Of a stretch of 64,000 nucleotides of DNA, positions 44,823 through 52,523 are shown one piece after another. Positions within the stretch are counted from its first letter, which is position 1. The number at the start of each line of letters is the position of its first letter. The notes beneath the pieces are model-generated. The model was not told the DNA's origin, did no database searches, and saw nothing but the letters and a program-made list of their open reading frames with translations. A program made the translations under genes and the position numbers. This DNA comes from Pseudomonas extremorientalis (GTDB lineage: Bacteria > Pseudomonadota > Gammaproteobacteria > Pseudomonadales > Pseudomonadaceae), in the NCBI RefSeq assembly GCF_001870465.1, contig NZ_MDGK01000037.1:250501-314500 (forward strand), read 5' to 3'.

Positions 44823-45488
44823 TTAACGAACAACGCTTTCAAAACGATGCTGGCCCGCCAGTTCCAGCACCAACTCATCCCCCACATTCAGCGGGCCTAC
44901 ACCGGCCGGGGTGCCGGTGAGGATCACGTCGCCCGCCTGCAGCGAGAAGCAGCCGGCCATGTGCTGGATCATCGGGATGATCGGGTTGAGCATCTGCGCG
45001 CTGTTGCCGTCCTGGCGCACCTCGCCATTGATGGTCAGGCGGATGCCGATGTCGGTCACGTCCGCAAAGGTACTGCCCACCACGAACGGCGCAATCACCG
45101 CCGCGCCGTCGAAGGATTTGGCGATTTCCCACGGCAGGCCCTTGGCTTTCAACTCGGCCTGCTTGTCGCGCAGGGTCAGGTCCAGGGCCGGGGCGAAGCC
45201 GGAGATGGCATCCAGCACTTCTTCACGGCTGGGCTTGTTCGACAATGGTTTGCCGATCAACACCGCGATCTCCGCTTCGTAATGCACCGAACCGCGCTCG
45301 GTGGGGATAGTGAAACTGTCGCCCAACGGCACCACACAGCTGCCCGGCTTGATGAACAGCAACGGTTCGGTCGGTACCGGGTTGTCCAGTTCCTTGGCAT
45401 GTTCGGCGTAGTTACGCCCGATACACACCACTTTCCCCACCGGAAAGTGGATGTTGGTGCCGTCGACATACTTGTGCTGGTAGCTCAT
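44823..45488 (-). CDS. Fumarylacetoacetate hydrolase family protein
   Basis: A 221-residue FAH-fold enzyme of the small YcgM/FAHD1 type. Metal-binding acidic residues lie in VHYEAEIAVLIG (ExE) and in the ALDLTLRDKQAE region; the C-terminus has GDVILTGTPAGVGPLNVGDELVLELAG. Family members are acylpyruvate hydrolases or oxaloacetate decarboxylases; this small type is closer to those than to tyrosine-pathway FAH. It is the second gene of a unit with the D-2-hydroxyglutarate dehydrogenase gene 21 bp upstream. Confidence 0.87.
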   Translation of the reverse strand: MSYQHKYVDGTNIHFPVGKVVCIGRNYAEHAKELDNPVPTEPLLFIKPGSCVVPLGDSFTIPTERGSVHYEAEIAVLIGKPLSNKPSREEVLDAISGFAPALDLTLRDKQAELKAKGLPWEIAKSFDGAAVIAPFVVGSTFADVTDIGIRLTINGEVRQDGNSAQMLNPIIPMIQHMAGCFSLQAGDVILTGTPAGVGPLNVGDELVLELAGQHRFESVVR

Positions 45489-45509
45489 GGAACGACTCCT
45501 TCAGGGCGA

Positions 45510-46904
45510 TTAAACAGCGAAGATCTTGCCAGGGTTCATGATCCCGTTCGGGTCGAACACTGCTTTGACAGCCTTCATGTATTCGATTTCAACCGGCGAG
45601 CGACTGTAGGTCAGGTAATCGCGCTTGGTCATGCCAACGCCGTGTTCAGCGGAGATCGAGCCGTTGTATTTCTCGACGGTTTCGAACACCCACTTGTTCA
45701 CAGTGGCGCATTTGGCAAAGAACTCGTCCTTGCTCAGGTTTTCCGGCTTGAGGATGTTCAGGTGCAGGTTGCCGTCGCCGATGTGGCCGAACCAGACGAT
45801 TTCGAAGTCCGGATAGTGCTCGCCGACGATCGCGTCAATTTCCTTCAAGAACGCCGGTACTTTGGAGACAGTCACCGAAATATCGTTCTTGTATGGGGTC
45901 CAGTGGGAAATGGTCTCGGAGATGTACTCGCGCAGTTTCCACAGGTTGTGCAGCTGGGTTTCACTCTGGCTCATCACACCGTCCAGCACCCAGCCTTGTT
46001 CCACGCAGTGCTCGAAGGTTTCCAGTGCGTGGTTGGCGACTTCTTCGGTGGTGGCTTCGAATTCCAGCAGCGCATAGAACGGGCACTCGGTTTCGAACGG
46101 CGCCGGCACGTCGCCACGGCCCATGACCTTGGCCAGGGCCTTGTCGGAGAAGAACTCGAAGGCGGTCAGGTCCAGCTTGCTCTGGAACGCGTGCAATACC
46201 GGCATGATCGAATCAAAGTCAGTAGTGCCGAGCACCATGGCGGTGAGGTTTTTCGGCGCACGATCCAGGCGCATGGTGGCTTCGACCACAAAGCCCAGGG
46301 TGCCTTCGGCGCCGATGAACAGTTGGCGCATGTCGTAGCCGGTAGCGTTCTTGATCAGGTCGCGGTTCAGCTCCAGTACATCGCCCTTGCCGGTGACGAC
46401 CTTCATGCCGGCCACCCAGTTGCGGGTCATGCCGTAGCGAATGACCTTGATTCCGCCGGCATTGGTGCCGATGTTGCCGCCAATCTGGCTGGAACCCGAC
46501 GACGCGAAGTCCACCGGGTAGTACAGGCCTTTTTCTTCGGCAACGTTCTGCAATTGCTTGGTGACCACGCCCGGCTGGCACACGGCGGTGCGGTCGGTGA
46601 GGTTCACGTCGAGGATCTGGTTCATGTAGTCGAACGACACCACCACTTCGCCATTGGCCGCCACGGCAGCGGCCGACAGGCCAGTACGCCCACCGGATGG
46701 CACCAGCGCCACCTTGTGGGTATTGGCCCAACGCACGATGGCCTGGACCTGCTCGGTGGTCTTGGGGAAGACGATGGCGGTCGGGGCGGGTGCGAAGTGC
46801 TTGGTCCAATCCTTGCCGTAAGCCTCCAGGGAGTCTGCATCGGTCAGCACTTTGCCGGGCTCAACCAGGGTCTTTAGCTCATCAATCAGGGCAGGATGGG
46901 TCAT
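45510..46904 (-). CDS. FAD-binding oxidoreductase, probable D-2-hydroxyglutarate dehydrogenase
   Basis: A 464-residue flavoprotein of the VAO/GlcD family. The FAD-binding PCMH domain (APTAIVFPKTTEQVQAIVRWA, VPSGGRTGLSAAAV, SGSSQIGGNIGTNAGGIKVIRYG) is followed by the C-terminal FAD-oxidase domain ending EHGVGMTKRDYLTYSRSPVE. The start at 46904 (MTHPALIDEL) matches homologues. Divergent linkage to serA is the arrangement in pseudomonads where D-2-hydroxyglutarate dehydrogenase recycles the D-2-hydroxyglutarate made as a by-product of SerA, helping pull serine synthesis. D-lactate dehydrogenase is the main alternative from sequence alone. Confidence 0.86.
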   Translation of the reverse strand: MTHPALIDELKTLVEPGKVLTDADSLEAYGKDWTKHFAPAPTAIVFPKTTEQVQAIVRWANTHKVALVPSGGRTGLSAAAVAANGEVVVSFDYMNQILDVNLTDRTAVCQPGVVTKQLQNVAEEKGLYYPVDFASSGSSQIGGNIGTNAGGIKVIRYGMTRNWVAGMKVVTGKGDVLELNRDLIKNATGYDMRQLFIGAEGTLGFVVEATMRLDRAPKNLTAMVLGTTDFDSIMPVLHAFQSKLDLTAFEFFSDKALAKVMGRGDVPAPFETECPFYALLEFEATTEEVANHALETFEHCVEQGWVLDGVMSQSETQLHNLWKLREYISETISHWTPYKNDISVTVSKVPAFLKEIDAIVGEHYPDFEIVWFGHIGDGNLHLNILKPENLSKDEFFAKCATVNKWVFETVEKYNGSISAEHGVGMTKRDYLTYSRSPVEIEYMKAVKAVFDPNGIMNPGKIFAV

Positions 46905-46979
46905 CGACAGAACTCTCGAACAATTCATGGTCATCCTGAGAACGCTTCACGTCGCAGGAATGAGTGTTTAGCGGGGCGC

Positions 46980-46993
46980 GTATGCTAGCATAC
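46980..46993. promoter_or_regulatory. 14-bp perfect palindrome between serA and the divergent dehydrogenase gene
   Basis: GTATGCTAGCATAC, which contains TATGCT on both strands and so could supply overlapping -10 elements for divergent promoters. On the minus strand, TTGGGC lies 18 bp upstream of that TATGCT, a fair -35 for the dehydrogenase gene. It may alternatively be a regulator site. A short hairpin (GACGGC...GCCGTC, 47032-47049) lies in the serA leader. Confidence 0.4.
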
Positions 46994-47109
46994 CGCCCCC
47001 GCAGGACAGAGCCCAAGGGCGTTTCTGCGGTGACGGCTTTCCTGCCGTCCGGGTCAGCTTAAGCGATCCGATTCCCTGCCATTTTTCTCCGGGATACAGG
47101 TTTACGCAG

Positions 47110-48339
47110 ATGAGCAAGACTTCTCTCGATAAGAGCAAGATCAAGTTCCTTCTTCTGGAAGGCGTCCACCCATCGGCCGTCGAAGTACTGAAGGCCGCCG
47201 GGTACTCCAGCATTGAGTACATCACCAGTTCTCTGCCGGAAGCCCAGCTCAAGGAAAAGATCGCCGACGCGCACTTTATCGGCATTCGCTCCCGCACTCA
47301 GCTGACCGAAGAAATCTTCGATCACGCCAAGAAACTCGTGGCGGTCGGCTGTTTCTGCATCGGCACCAACCAGGTCGACCTCTCTGCTGCGCGCGAGCGC
47401 GGCATCGCGGTGTTCAACGCACCGTACTCCAACACCCGTTCCGTGGCGGAGCTGGTGCTGGCCGAGGCCATCCTGTTGTTGCGCGGCATTCCCGAGAAGA
47501 ACGCTTCCTGCCACCGTGGCGGCTGGATCAAGAGCGCGGCCAACTCCTTCGAGATCCGCGGCAAGAAGCTGGGCATCGTCGGTTACGGCTCGATCGGCAC
47601 TCAGTTGTCGGTCCTGGCTGAAGGCCTCGGTATGCAGGTGTTCTTCTACGACACCCTGACCAAGCTGCCATTGGGCAACGCCACCCAAGTGGCCAGCCTG
47701 ACCGAGCTGCTGGGCATGTCCGACATCGTGACCCTGCACGTTCCGGAAACCGCCGAGACCCAGTGGATGATCGGCGAGAAGGAAATCCGCGCCATCAAGA
47801 AGGGCGGCATCCTGATCAACGCCGCACGCGGCACCGTGGTCGAGCTGGACGCCCTGGCCGATGCGATCAAGGACAAGCACCTGATCGGCGCCGCCATCGA
47901 CGTGTTCCCGGTTGAGCCTCGCTCCAACGACGACATCTTCGAAAGCCCGCTGCGTGGCCTGGACAACGTGATCCTGACCCCGCACATCGGCGGTTCCACC
48001 GCTGAAGCCCAAGCCAACATTGGCCTGGAAGTGGCCGAGAAGCTGGTCAAGTACAGCGACAACGGTACCTCGGTATCGTCCGTGAACTTCCCGGAAGTGG
48101 CCCTGCCGGCTCACCCTGGCAAACACCGTCTGCTGCACATCCACCAGAACATCCCTGGCGTGATGATGGAGATCAACAAGGTCTTCGCGGAAAACGGCAT
48201 CAACATCTCCGGTCAGTTCCTGCAGACCAACGAGAAGGTCGGCTACGTGGTGATCGACGTCGACGCCGAGTACTCGGACCTGGCGCAAGAGAAGCTGCAG
48301 CACATCAACGGCACTATCCGTAGCCGCGTGTTGTTCTAA
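47110..48339 (+). CDS. serA: D-3-phosphoglycerate dehydrogenase
   Basis: A 409-residue NAD-dependent enzyme starting serine synthesis from 3-phosphoglycerate; it also reduces 2-oxoglutarate to D-2-hydroxyglutarate. The Rossmann motif is GIVGYGSIGTQLSVLAEGLGM, the catalytic region includes LINAARGTVVELDAL and LTPHIGGSTAEAQANIG (His), and a C-terminal ACT domain (HIHQNIPGVMMEINKVFAENGINISGQFLQT) gives serine feedback as in the E. coli type (410 aa). A strong terminator follows. Confidence 0.97.
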   Translation: MSKTSLDKSKIKFLLLEGVHPSAVEVLKAAGYSSIEYITSSLPEAQLKEKIADAHFIGIRSRTQLTEEIFDHAKKLVAVGCFCIGTNQVDLSAARERGIAVFNAPYSNTRSVAELVLAEAILLLRGIPEKNASCHRGGWIKSAANSFEIRGKKLGIVGYGSIGTQLSVLAEGLGMQVFFYDTLTKLPLGNATQVASLTELLGMSDIVTLHVPETAETQWMIGEKEIRAIKKGGILINAARGTVVELDALADAIKDKHLIGAAIDVFPVEPRSNDDIFESPLRGLDNVILTPHIGGSTAEAQANIGLEVAEKLVKYSDNGTSVSSVNFPEVALPAHPGKHRLLHIHQNIPGVMMEINKVFAENGINISGQFLQTNEKVGYVVIDVDAEYSDLAQEKLQHINGTIRSRVLF

Positions 48340-48360
48340 GGTTTCGACCGCACCACGAAA

Positions 48361-48388
48361 AAGGGAGCCCCTCGGGGCTCCCTTTTTT
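48361..48388 (+). terminator. Rho-independent terminator of serA
   Basis: A near-perfect hairpin AAGGGAGCCC / GGGCTCCCTT (48361-48384) with a CTCG tetraloop, followed by a T-run to 48388. It lies 22 bp after the serA stop and 16 bp before the stop of the convergent DUF4399 gene; the flanking A-run lets it work on both strands. Confidence 0.93.
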
Positions 48389-48403
48389 GCATCTGAACAA
48401 ATC

Positions 48404-48844
48404 TTACTTGACGTTAACCGTGATCACTTTCGAGGCTACAGTGGGCTCGAACTGGCGGTGCACGTTATCGCCCGCCACCAGCTGCAAGGTGTGCTTGCCT
48501 GGGGCCAGTGTCAGTTCGGTTTCGGTTTGCGCCTTGCCGAAATGGATAGAGGTGGCGGTGGCCGGGATCGCCTCGTCTGCTTTGAGCGACGTCACGTCCT
48601 GGTCGACCAGCAGGTGATGGTGACCGGCACCGGGCACCTGCTTGTCGATCGGTTCCAGGTCCAACCCCTTCACGCCAAACTTGACGGTGAAGGTCTTGTC
48701 GACGGTGGCGCCATCTTTGGGCGAGACGATAAACACCTCGGCGCCCTTGGGTGCGGGGGTGCGGGGAACATCAGCAGCGTTTGCCAACATCGAAGCACCC
48801 AGCATCAGGGAGGCCAGGGTGGCACGGGACAAAAGGGCTTTCAT
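48404..48844 (-). CDS. Periplasmic DUF4399 domain-containing protein
   Basis: A 146-residue secreted protein. Residues 1-23 form a signal peptide (MKALLSRATLASLMLGASMLANA-A). The mature part is a single beta-rich DUF4399 domain: VFIVSPKDGATVDKTFTVKFGVKGL, the histidine cluster GAGHHHLLVDQD, SIHFGKAQTETELTLAPGKHTLQLV, and the ending SKVITVNVK. The HHH cluster suggests metal or ligand binding but no function is established. The start at 48844 has GGAGAAG upstream; longer readings lack a signal peptide. Confidence 0.87.
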   Translation of the reverse strand: MKALLSRATLASLMLGASMLANAADVPRTPAPKGAEVFIVSPKDGATVDKTFTVKFGVKGLDLEPIDKQVPGAGHHHLLVDQDVTSLKADEAIPATATSIHFGKAQTETELTLAPGKHTLQLVAGDNVHRQFEPTVASKVITVNVK

Positions 48845-48978
48845 TCGCTTCTCCAGTTTTTCTGTGAAATCTGTAGGGTTAAGACAACTTCGCGACAAAT
48901 TGCTGTCCAAGGCACTCAACACCATAGCAAAGCGATGCTGACCGGCGCCTCGCACATAAAAATTCTCTAGGAGTGACC

Positions 48979-49506
48979 ATGCGCTTTTCGCCTGGCCTGT
49001 TACTGCTGCTTCCCCTTCTGAGCCCCCTGGCTCACGCCGAACTGGTCGATGATGTGTTCGATCGTGGCGAACTGCGCATCGCCCTTGAAGCCAATACACC
49101 TCCGTTCAACTTCAAGGAAGGCGACAAACTCACCGGTTTCGAAGTGGAACTGGGTGAGCTGCTGGCAAAGGAAATGGATGTGCGCTCCTCGTTCATCACC
49201 ACCGATGACGTCGACTTGCTGCCCGGCGTGGCAACCGGCAAGTACGACGTGGCCATCAACCATATCGCTAAGACTGCCGACCTTGAGGATCAGTTCGATT
49301 TCAGCGAGGTTTATCGCGAGAAGCCTGATTTGGTGATCCCGTTCCAGAAGGGTAACCCGGCGTTCAAGACGAGCCTGGACGGCGCGCTGAAGCGGGTGAA
49401 GGAGGATGGCCGGTTAAAGGCGCTGTCGCAGAAGTGGTTTGAAGGAGAAACCCCGACTACAGCCGCGCCAGTGCCCGCGCAGCCTCAGGCAGCTCCAGCT
49501 CACTGA
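48979..49506 (+). CDS. Shortened amino-acid-type ABC solute-binding protein
   Basis: A 175-residue periplasmic protein. A signal peptide (residues 1-20, ending SPLAHA-E) is followed by lobe I of an SBP_bac_3 domain: VFDRGELRIALEANTPPFNFKEGDKLTGFEVELGELLAKEMDV and GVATGKYDVAINHIAKTADLEDQFDFSEVY. It then jumps from REKPDLVIPFQKG to NPAFKTSLDGALKRVKEDGRLKALSQKWF, which is the end of the domain, so most of lobe II (roughly 70-80 residues) is absent. The frame is intact. The Pro/Ala-rich tail overlaps the convergent DUF523 gene by 50 nt. The start at 48979 follows AGGAG. No permease or ATPase is adjacent. Confidence 0.8.
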   Translation: MRFSPGLLLLLPLLSPLAHAELVDDVFDRGELRIALEANTPPFNFKEGDKLTGFEVELGELLAKEMDVRSSFITTDDVDLLPGVATGKYDVAINHIAKTADLEDQFDFSEVYREKPDLVIPFQKGNPAFKTSLDGALKRVKEDGRLKALSQKWFEGETPTTAAPVPAQPQAAPAH

Positions 49507-49939
49507 ACACCTGCACGCCGTGGCGCTTGAGCAGTGCCGCGGTTACGCCCTCGCCACTCACTTTCACGCCGGTAAAAGTGCCGTCATAGGTGAGCAGGTT
49601 GCCACAGGACGGGCTATTGGCCTTGAGCACGGCGATGCGGATAGCGTGGCGTTGAACCAGAGCCAGTGCCTGGCGGGCACCATCAAGGAACGCTGCGCTG
49701 AAATCTTCGCCCTCGGCCGTCAGCACCTGGGCACGCCCCTCCCACACATCCACACCCTGCCCGCCTGGGATCTCGGCAGCAGGTCGTGGCGTTGGCAAAC
49801 CACCCGACACTTCCGGGCAGATCGCAACCACACGCCCCTCGGCCTGCCACGCGGCTAACTGGTCGAACGGCCCGCTGGCGCCACCGTCATAACGCACCTT
49901 GTGCCCGAGCAGGCAGCGGCTGATCAGAATCTTTTGCAT
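49457..49939 (-). CDS. DUF523 domain-containing protein
   Basis: A 160-residue YbbK-like protein of unknown function. Conserved features are the N-terminal ILISRCLLGHKVRYDGG, CPEVSGGLPTPRPAAEI, and LKANSPSCG, so three conserved cysteines (C9, the CPE cysteine and SCG) could bind a metal or cluster. It is 2 bp downstream of the prolyl hydroxylase gene and cotranscribed with it. Its last 50 nt are antisense to the end of the solute-binding protein gene. Confidence 0.88.
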   Translation of the reverse strand: MQKILISRCLLGHKVRYDGGASGPFDQLAAWQAEGRVVAICPEVSGGLPTPRPAAEIPGGQGVDVWEGRAQVLTAEGEDFSAAFLDGARQALALVQRHAIRIAVLKANSPSCGNLLTYDGTFTGVKVSGEGVTAALLKRHGVQVFSELELPEAARALARL

Positions 49940-49941
49940 GC

Positions 49942-50565
49942 TCAGAACGGCTCGTTGCCCCGCCGGCGAAACCAGCCGGTGAGGGACAGGCGTTCGCGCG
50001 TGGCGGGCATCACTTCGTGGGGCACCTCGCCCGACAGGAACACCACCAGGCTACCGCCGGTGGGCACCACGTCATATTCGACGCCGTTTTTGAGGTACAT
50101 GCGCAACTGGCCGCCATGTTCGGGCAGCCAGGCATCGTTCAAGTAGATCACCGCCGAGACCATGCGCCGGTCATCGTCACGGAAACGATCCAGGTGCTTG
50201 AGGTAAAACGCCCCCGGCGGGTACATCGCGAAATGGCTTTCGAAGTCTTCCAGGCCCAGGAACAGGCCACGGTTCATGGCCAGGCGCAGGCTGTCCATCA
50301 CCGCCATATAGGTGTCGCAAACCGCCGCATCGCCCTCTTCCAGCCACTGGATGTGGTCACCGCGAATGCCTTCACGGATCTCCTGGCTCGGGCCGCGCCC
50401 TACCGCTGCCGGGGCCAGCTCACCTTCGGCCTTGCGTTTACGGCACTCAGCCGCCAGTTCCAGGGTCAGAGCCTGGGGCAGGAAGCCGTCCTGTCGGGAC
50501 CAGCCCTTTTCGGCCAGGTCGTCGACAATACGTTGCAGCAAGGGGTGATCGAAGGGCATTTGCAT
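49942..50565 (-). CDS. 2-oxoglutarate/Fe(II) dioxygenase, prolyl hydroxylase-like (PPHD type)
   Basis: A protein of about 207 residues with a double-stranded beta-helix dioxygenase fold. Iron ligands are H124 and D126 in YLKHLDRF and H183 in EVPHEV; the 2-oxoglutarate Arg is at 192, nine after the distal His. The fold resembles animal HIF prolyl hydroxylases. Its place near serA matches the Pseudomonas PPHD, reported to hydroxylate a prolyl residue of elongation factor Tu. The start is uncertain between ATGs at 50583, 50574, 50565 and 50559. It is followed after 2 bp by the DUF523 gene. Confidence 0.83.
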   Translation of the reverse strand: MQMPFDHPLLQRIVDDLAEKGWSRQDGFLPQALTLELAAECRKRKAEGELAPAAVGRGPSQEIREGIRGDHIQWLEEGDAAVCDTYMAVMDSLRLAMNRGLFLGLEDFESHFAMYPPGAFYLKHLDRFRDDDRRMVSAVIYLNDAWLPEHGGQLRMYLKNGVEYDVVPTGGSLVVFLSGEVPHEVMPATRERLSLTGWFRRRGNEPF

Positions 50566-50705
50566 GGCGCGCATAGTATCCATACGCCTGTGAATCCGAC
50601 AGAGCCGCCGAGCGTCTGAATACACTTTAGTCAGGTGACTGATAGGACTTCTCGACAAATCCTACGCCCGACACGGACAATAGTGGCCGACTGACAGGAG
50701 TCCCT

Positions 50706-51458
50706 ATGCGTCGTTTGTTTTTTTCCTTGCTGATGTTCTGCGTTTTGCCCGCCTGGGCAGACGGCCATGACCAGTTGTACAAGGTCGCCGGCTGGGCCGA
50801 ACAACGTGCGCATTTCAATGACGCCCTCAGTGCCGCCCAGCAACGCTATCGCAATAGCCTGCCGCCGGCGGTGTACCAGGCGCTGGTGGACAACAGCAAT
50901 AAACGCTTTGCCGCCCAGGCCATGGACCAGCGTGCCGAAGCGCAATTGCGCAAACACCTGGCGGACCCTGCGCCTGCCTTGGCGTTTTTCCAATCGCCCC
51001 TGGGCCGCAAGATTGTCGCCGCCGAATTGCTCGCCACCCGCCGTGACCAACTGGCGAAAAACGCCCAGGGTTTGCCGAAAATCGAAGCCGGCGCCACACG
51101 CAGCCTGATCATCGGCCACCTGGCCCAGGCCCTGCCGGCCCGTGAAGCCGGCGCGGAAGTCAGCCTGGCGATTGCCGGCGTGGCGGCCGACAGCCTGAGC
51201 CAGATGATCCCCGGCCTGCTGGGCGGCGGCCAGGCCCAAGGCATGTTGAATGGTCAACGTGAACGGTTGATGCAGCAGATCGACAAGGATCTGAACAACA
51301 CGCTGCTGTACGTCTATCGGGATCTGTCCGACCCGGAGTTGGAAGAATTCGCGACGTTTGCGGAGTCGCCGGAAGGTAAGGCGTATTACCAGGCAGCCCT
51401 TGCCGCTATTCGCGCGGGCCTGGCGGTCGGCCAAAGCACCTCAAGCCTTGCGCAGTAA
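50706..51458 (+). CDS. DUF2059 domain-containing secreted protein
   Basis: A 250-residue predicted periplasmic protein. Residues 1-19 form a signal peptide (MRRLFFSLLMFCVLPAWA-D). The mature part is largely helical. Near the C-terminus, DLSDPELEEFATFAESPEGKAYYQAALAAI is the typical DUF2059 motif; a similar ADPAPALAFFQSPLGRKIVAAE occurs earlier, an internal repeat of the same helical hairpin. Function unknown. It is divergent from the prolyl hydroxylase gene. Confidence 0.86.
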   Translation: MRRLFFSLLMFCVLPAWADGHDQLYKVAGWAEQRAHFNDALSAAQQRYRNSLPPAVYQALVDNSNKRFAAQAMDQRAEAQLRKHLADPAPALAFFQSPLGRKIVAAELLATRRDQLAKNAQGLPKIEAGATRSLIIGHLAQALPAREAGAEVSLAIAGVAADSLSQMIPGLLGGGQAQGMLNGQRERLMQQIDKDLNNTLLYVYRDLSDPELEEFATFAESPEGKAYYQAALAAIRAGLAVGQSTSSLAQ

Positions 51459-51459
51459 A

Positions 51460-51492
51460 AAATGTGGGAGGGGCAAGCACCCTCCCACATTT
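51460..51492. terminator. Bidirectional hairpin derived from a REP
   Basis: A perfect 12-13-bp stem AATGTGGGAGGG (51461-51472) / CCCTCCCACATT (51480-51491) with loop GCAAGCA, A-run before and short T-run after. It looks like a REP pair collapsed to its outer arms and sits exactly between two convergent genes, where it can terminate both. Confidence 0.75.
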
Positions 51493-51500
51493 GGATCGTC

Positions 51501-52424
51501 TTAGTTCAGGTGCTGGGTGAGATACCTGAAGTACTGCTCGCGAATCTCCGGAATCTCATTGGCCAAGTGATGCCTGCCACGCGGCAGCATCAACACCTCC
51601 GGCTGGTCGAACTTGCTCCGCAACACCTGCAGGTTGTGCTGCCAGTCCACCGTCATGTCTTCTTCACCCTGCACGATCACCGGCCGCCGAGGGCTGCGCG
51701 GTGCGGCTTCGATGTGTTTGATCCAGCGCGCCAAGGCGCCCACCCAGGCGGTCGGCAACTGGCGCGGCTGCAGCGGGTCGGCTTCAAGGAACGGTTTGAA
51801 CGCGGGGTCGTTGGTGTTTTCGCTGAACCGCCGCGCAATGCCTTTGACGAAGGGGCGCAGCAGGTAATAGCTGACCTGCGACCAGCCCCACGCACGCGGC
51901 CGCACCAGGGGGGACAGCAGGAAGGTCTTGCCCTGGGCGGGGCTGTCGGCGCCGTGGTTGAGCAGGTGGTCCACCACCACCGCGCCGCCGGTGCTTTGCC
52001 CGAACAGGTGCCAGGGTTGTGGTAATTGCAGGGCTTCGGCCTGGCTAAACAGGGCCTGCACCACGTGCTGGTACACCGCAAAATCGTCGATGCTGGCACG
52101 CGCGCCGCTGGACAGCCCATGCCCGGGCAGATCGCAGGCGATCAACACGAAGCCCTGGTCCAGCGCCCACTTCACCACATGACGGTACAGCCCCATGTGG
52201 TCGTAGAAGCCGTGGAACATGAACATCGTGGCCACCGGTGTGGGCGGCCACCACACTTGCGCGACCACCTCGAATCCATCCACCTCGAAGCGCCCCAGGC
52301 GACTCACCGCCTGGTCCAGCCCATAGAAACGCTGGTAGACCCGTGCCTCGGCTGAAAGCGGTTGCGCATCCACCAGGGGCTGCAAGCTTTCGCGCAGATG
52401 ATCGGGGTCAAAGGTGACGGGCAT
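51501..52424 (-). CDS. Alpha/beta hydrolase, lysophospholipase/monoglyceride lipase-like
   Basis: A 307-residue hydrolase of the serine aminopeptidase S33/PldB-like group. It has the oxyanion segment MFMFHGFYDHMGLYRHVV, a CDLPGHGLSSG strand, the nucleophile elbow GQSTGG, an acid in GEEDMTVDW, and the catalytic His in RGRHHLANE. The start at 52424 (MPVTFDPDHL) is set by GGAAG upstream; a longer reading to 52490 lacks support. A membrane lipid or ester substrate is plausible. It is divergent from the DUF6436 gene. Confidence 0.86.
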   Translation of the reverse strand: MPVTFDPDHLRESLQPLVDAQPLSAEARVYQRFYGLDQAVSRLGRFEVDGFEVVAQVWWPPTPVATMFMFHGFYDHMGLYRHVVKWALDQGFVLIACDLPGHGLSSGARASIDDFAVYQHVVQALFSQAEALQLPQPWHLFGQSTGGAVVVDHLLNHGADSPAQGKTFLLSPLVRPRAWGWSQVSYYLLRPFVKGIARRFSENTNDPAFKPFLEADPLQPRQLPTAWVGALARWIKHIEAAPRSPRRPVIVQGEEDMTVDWQHNLQVLRSKFDQPEVLMLPRGRHHLANEIPEIREQYFRYLTQHLN

Positions 52425-52523
52425 AAAGGCTTCCAGACTGGCGGCGAAGATGAATATCGAGCTGCGATATTCATCTGTCAGGACAAGCATGGCAAGCTAC
52501 GCGACCTTCGAGGATACATCTGA

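Noticed and set aside
44802..46877. A 691-codon open frame on the plus strand
   Set aside because: Antisense to the FAH-family gene and the D-2-hydroxyglutarate dehydrogenase gene, both with full family motifs.
48979..49506. Short solute-binding protein as a frameshifted pseudogene
   Set aside because: The reading frame is uninterrupted from signal peptide to the final helix and both ends match the family, so it is listed as a shortened but intact gene.
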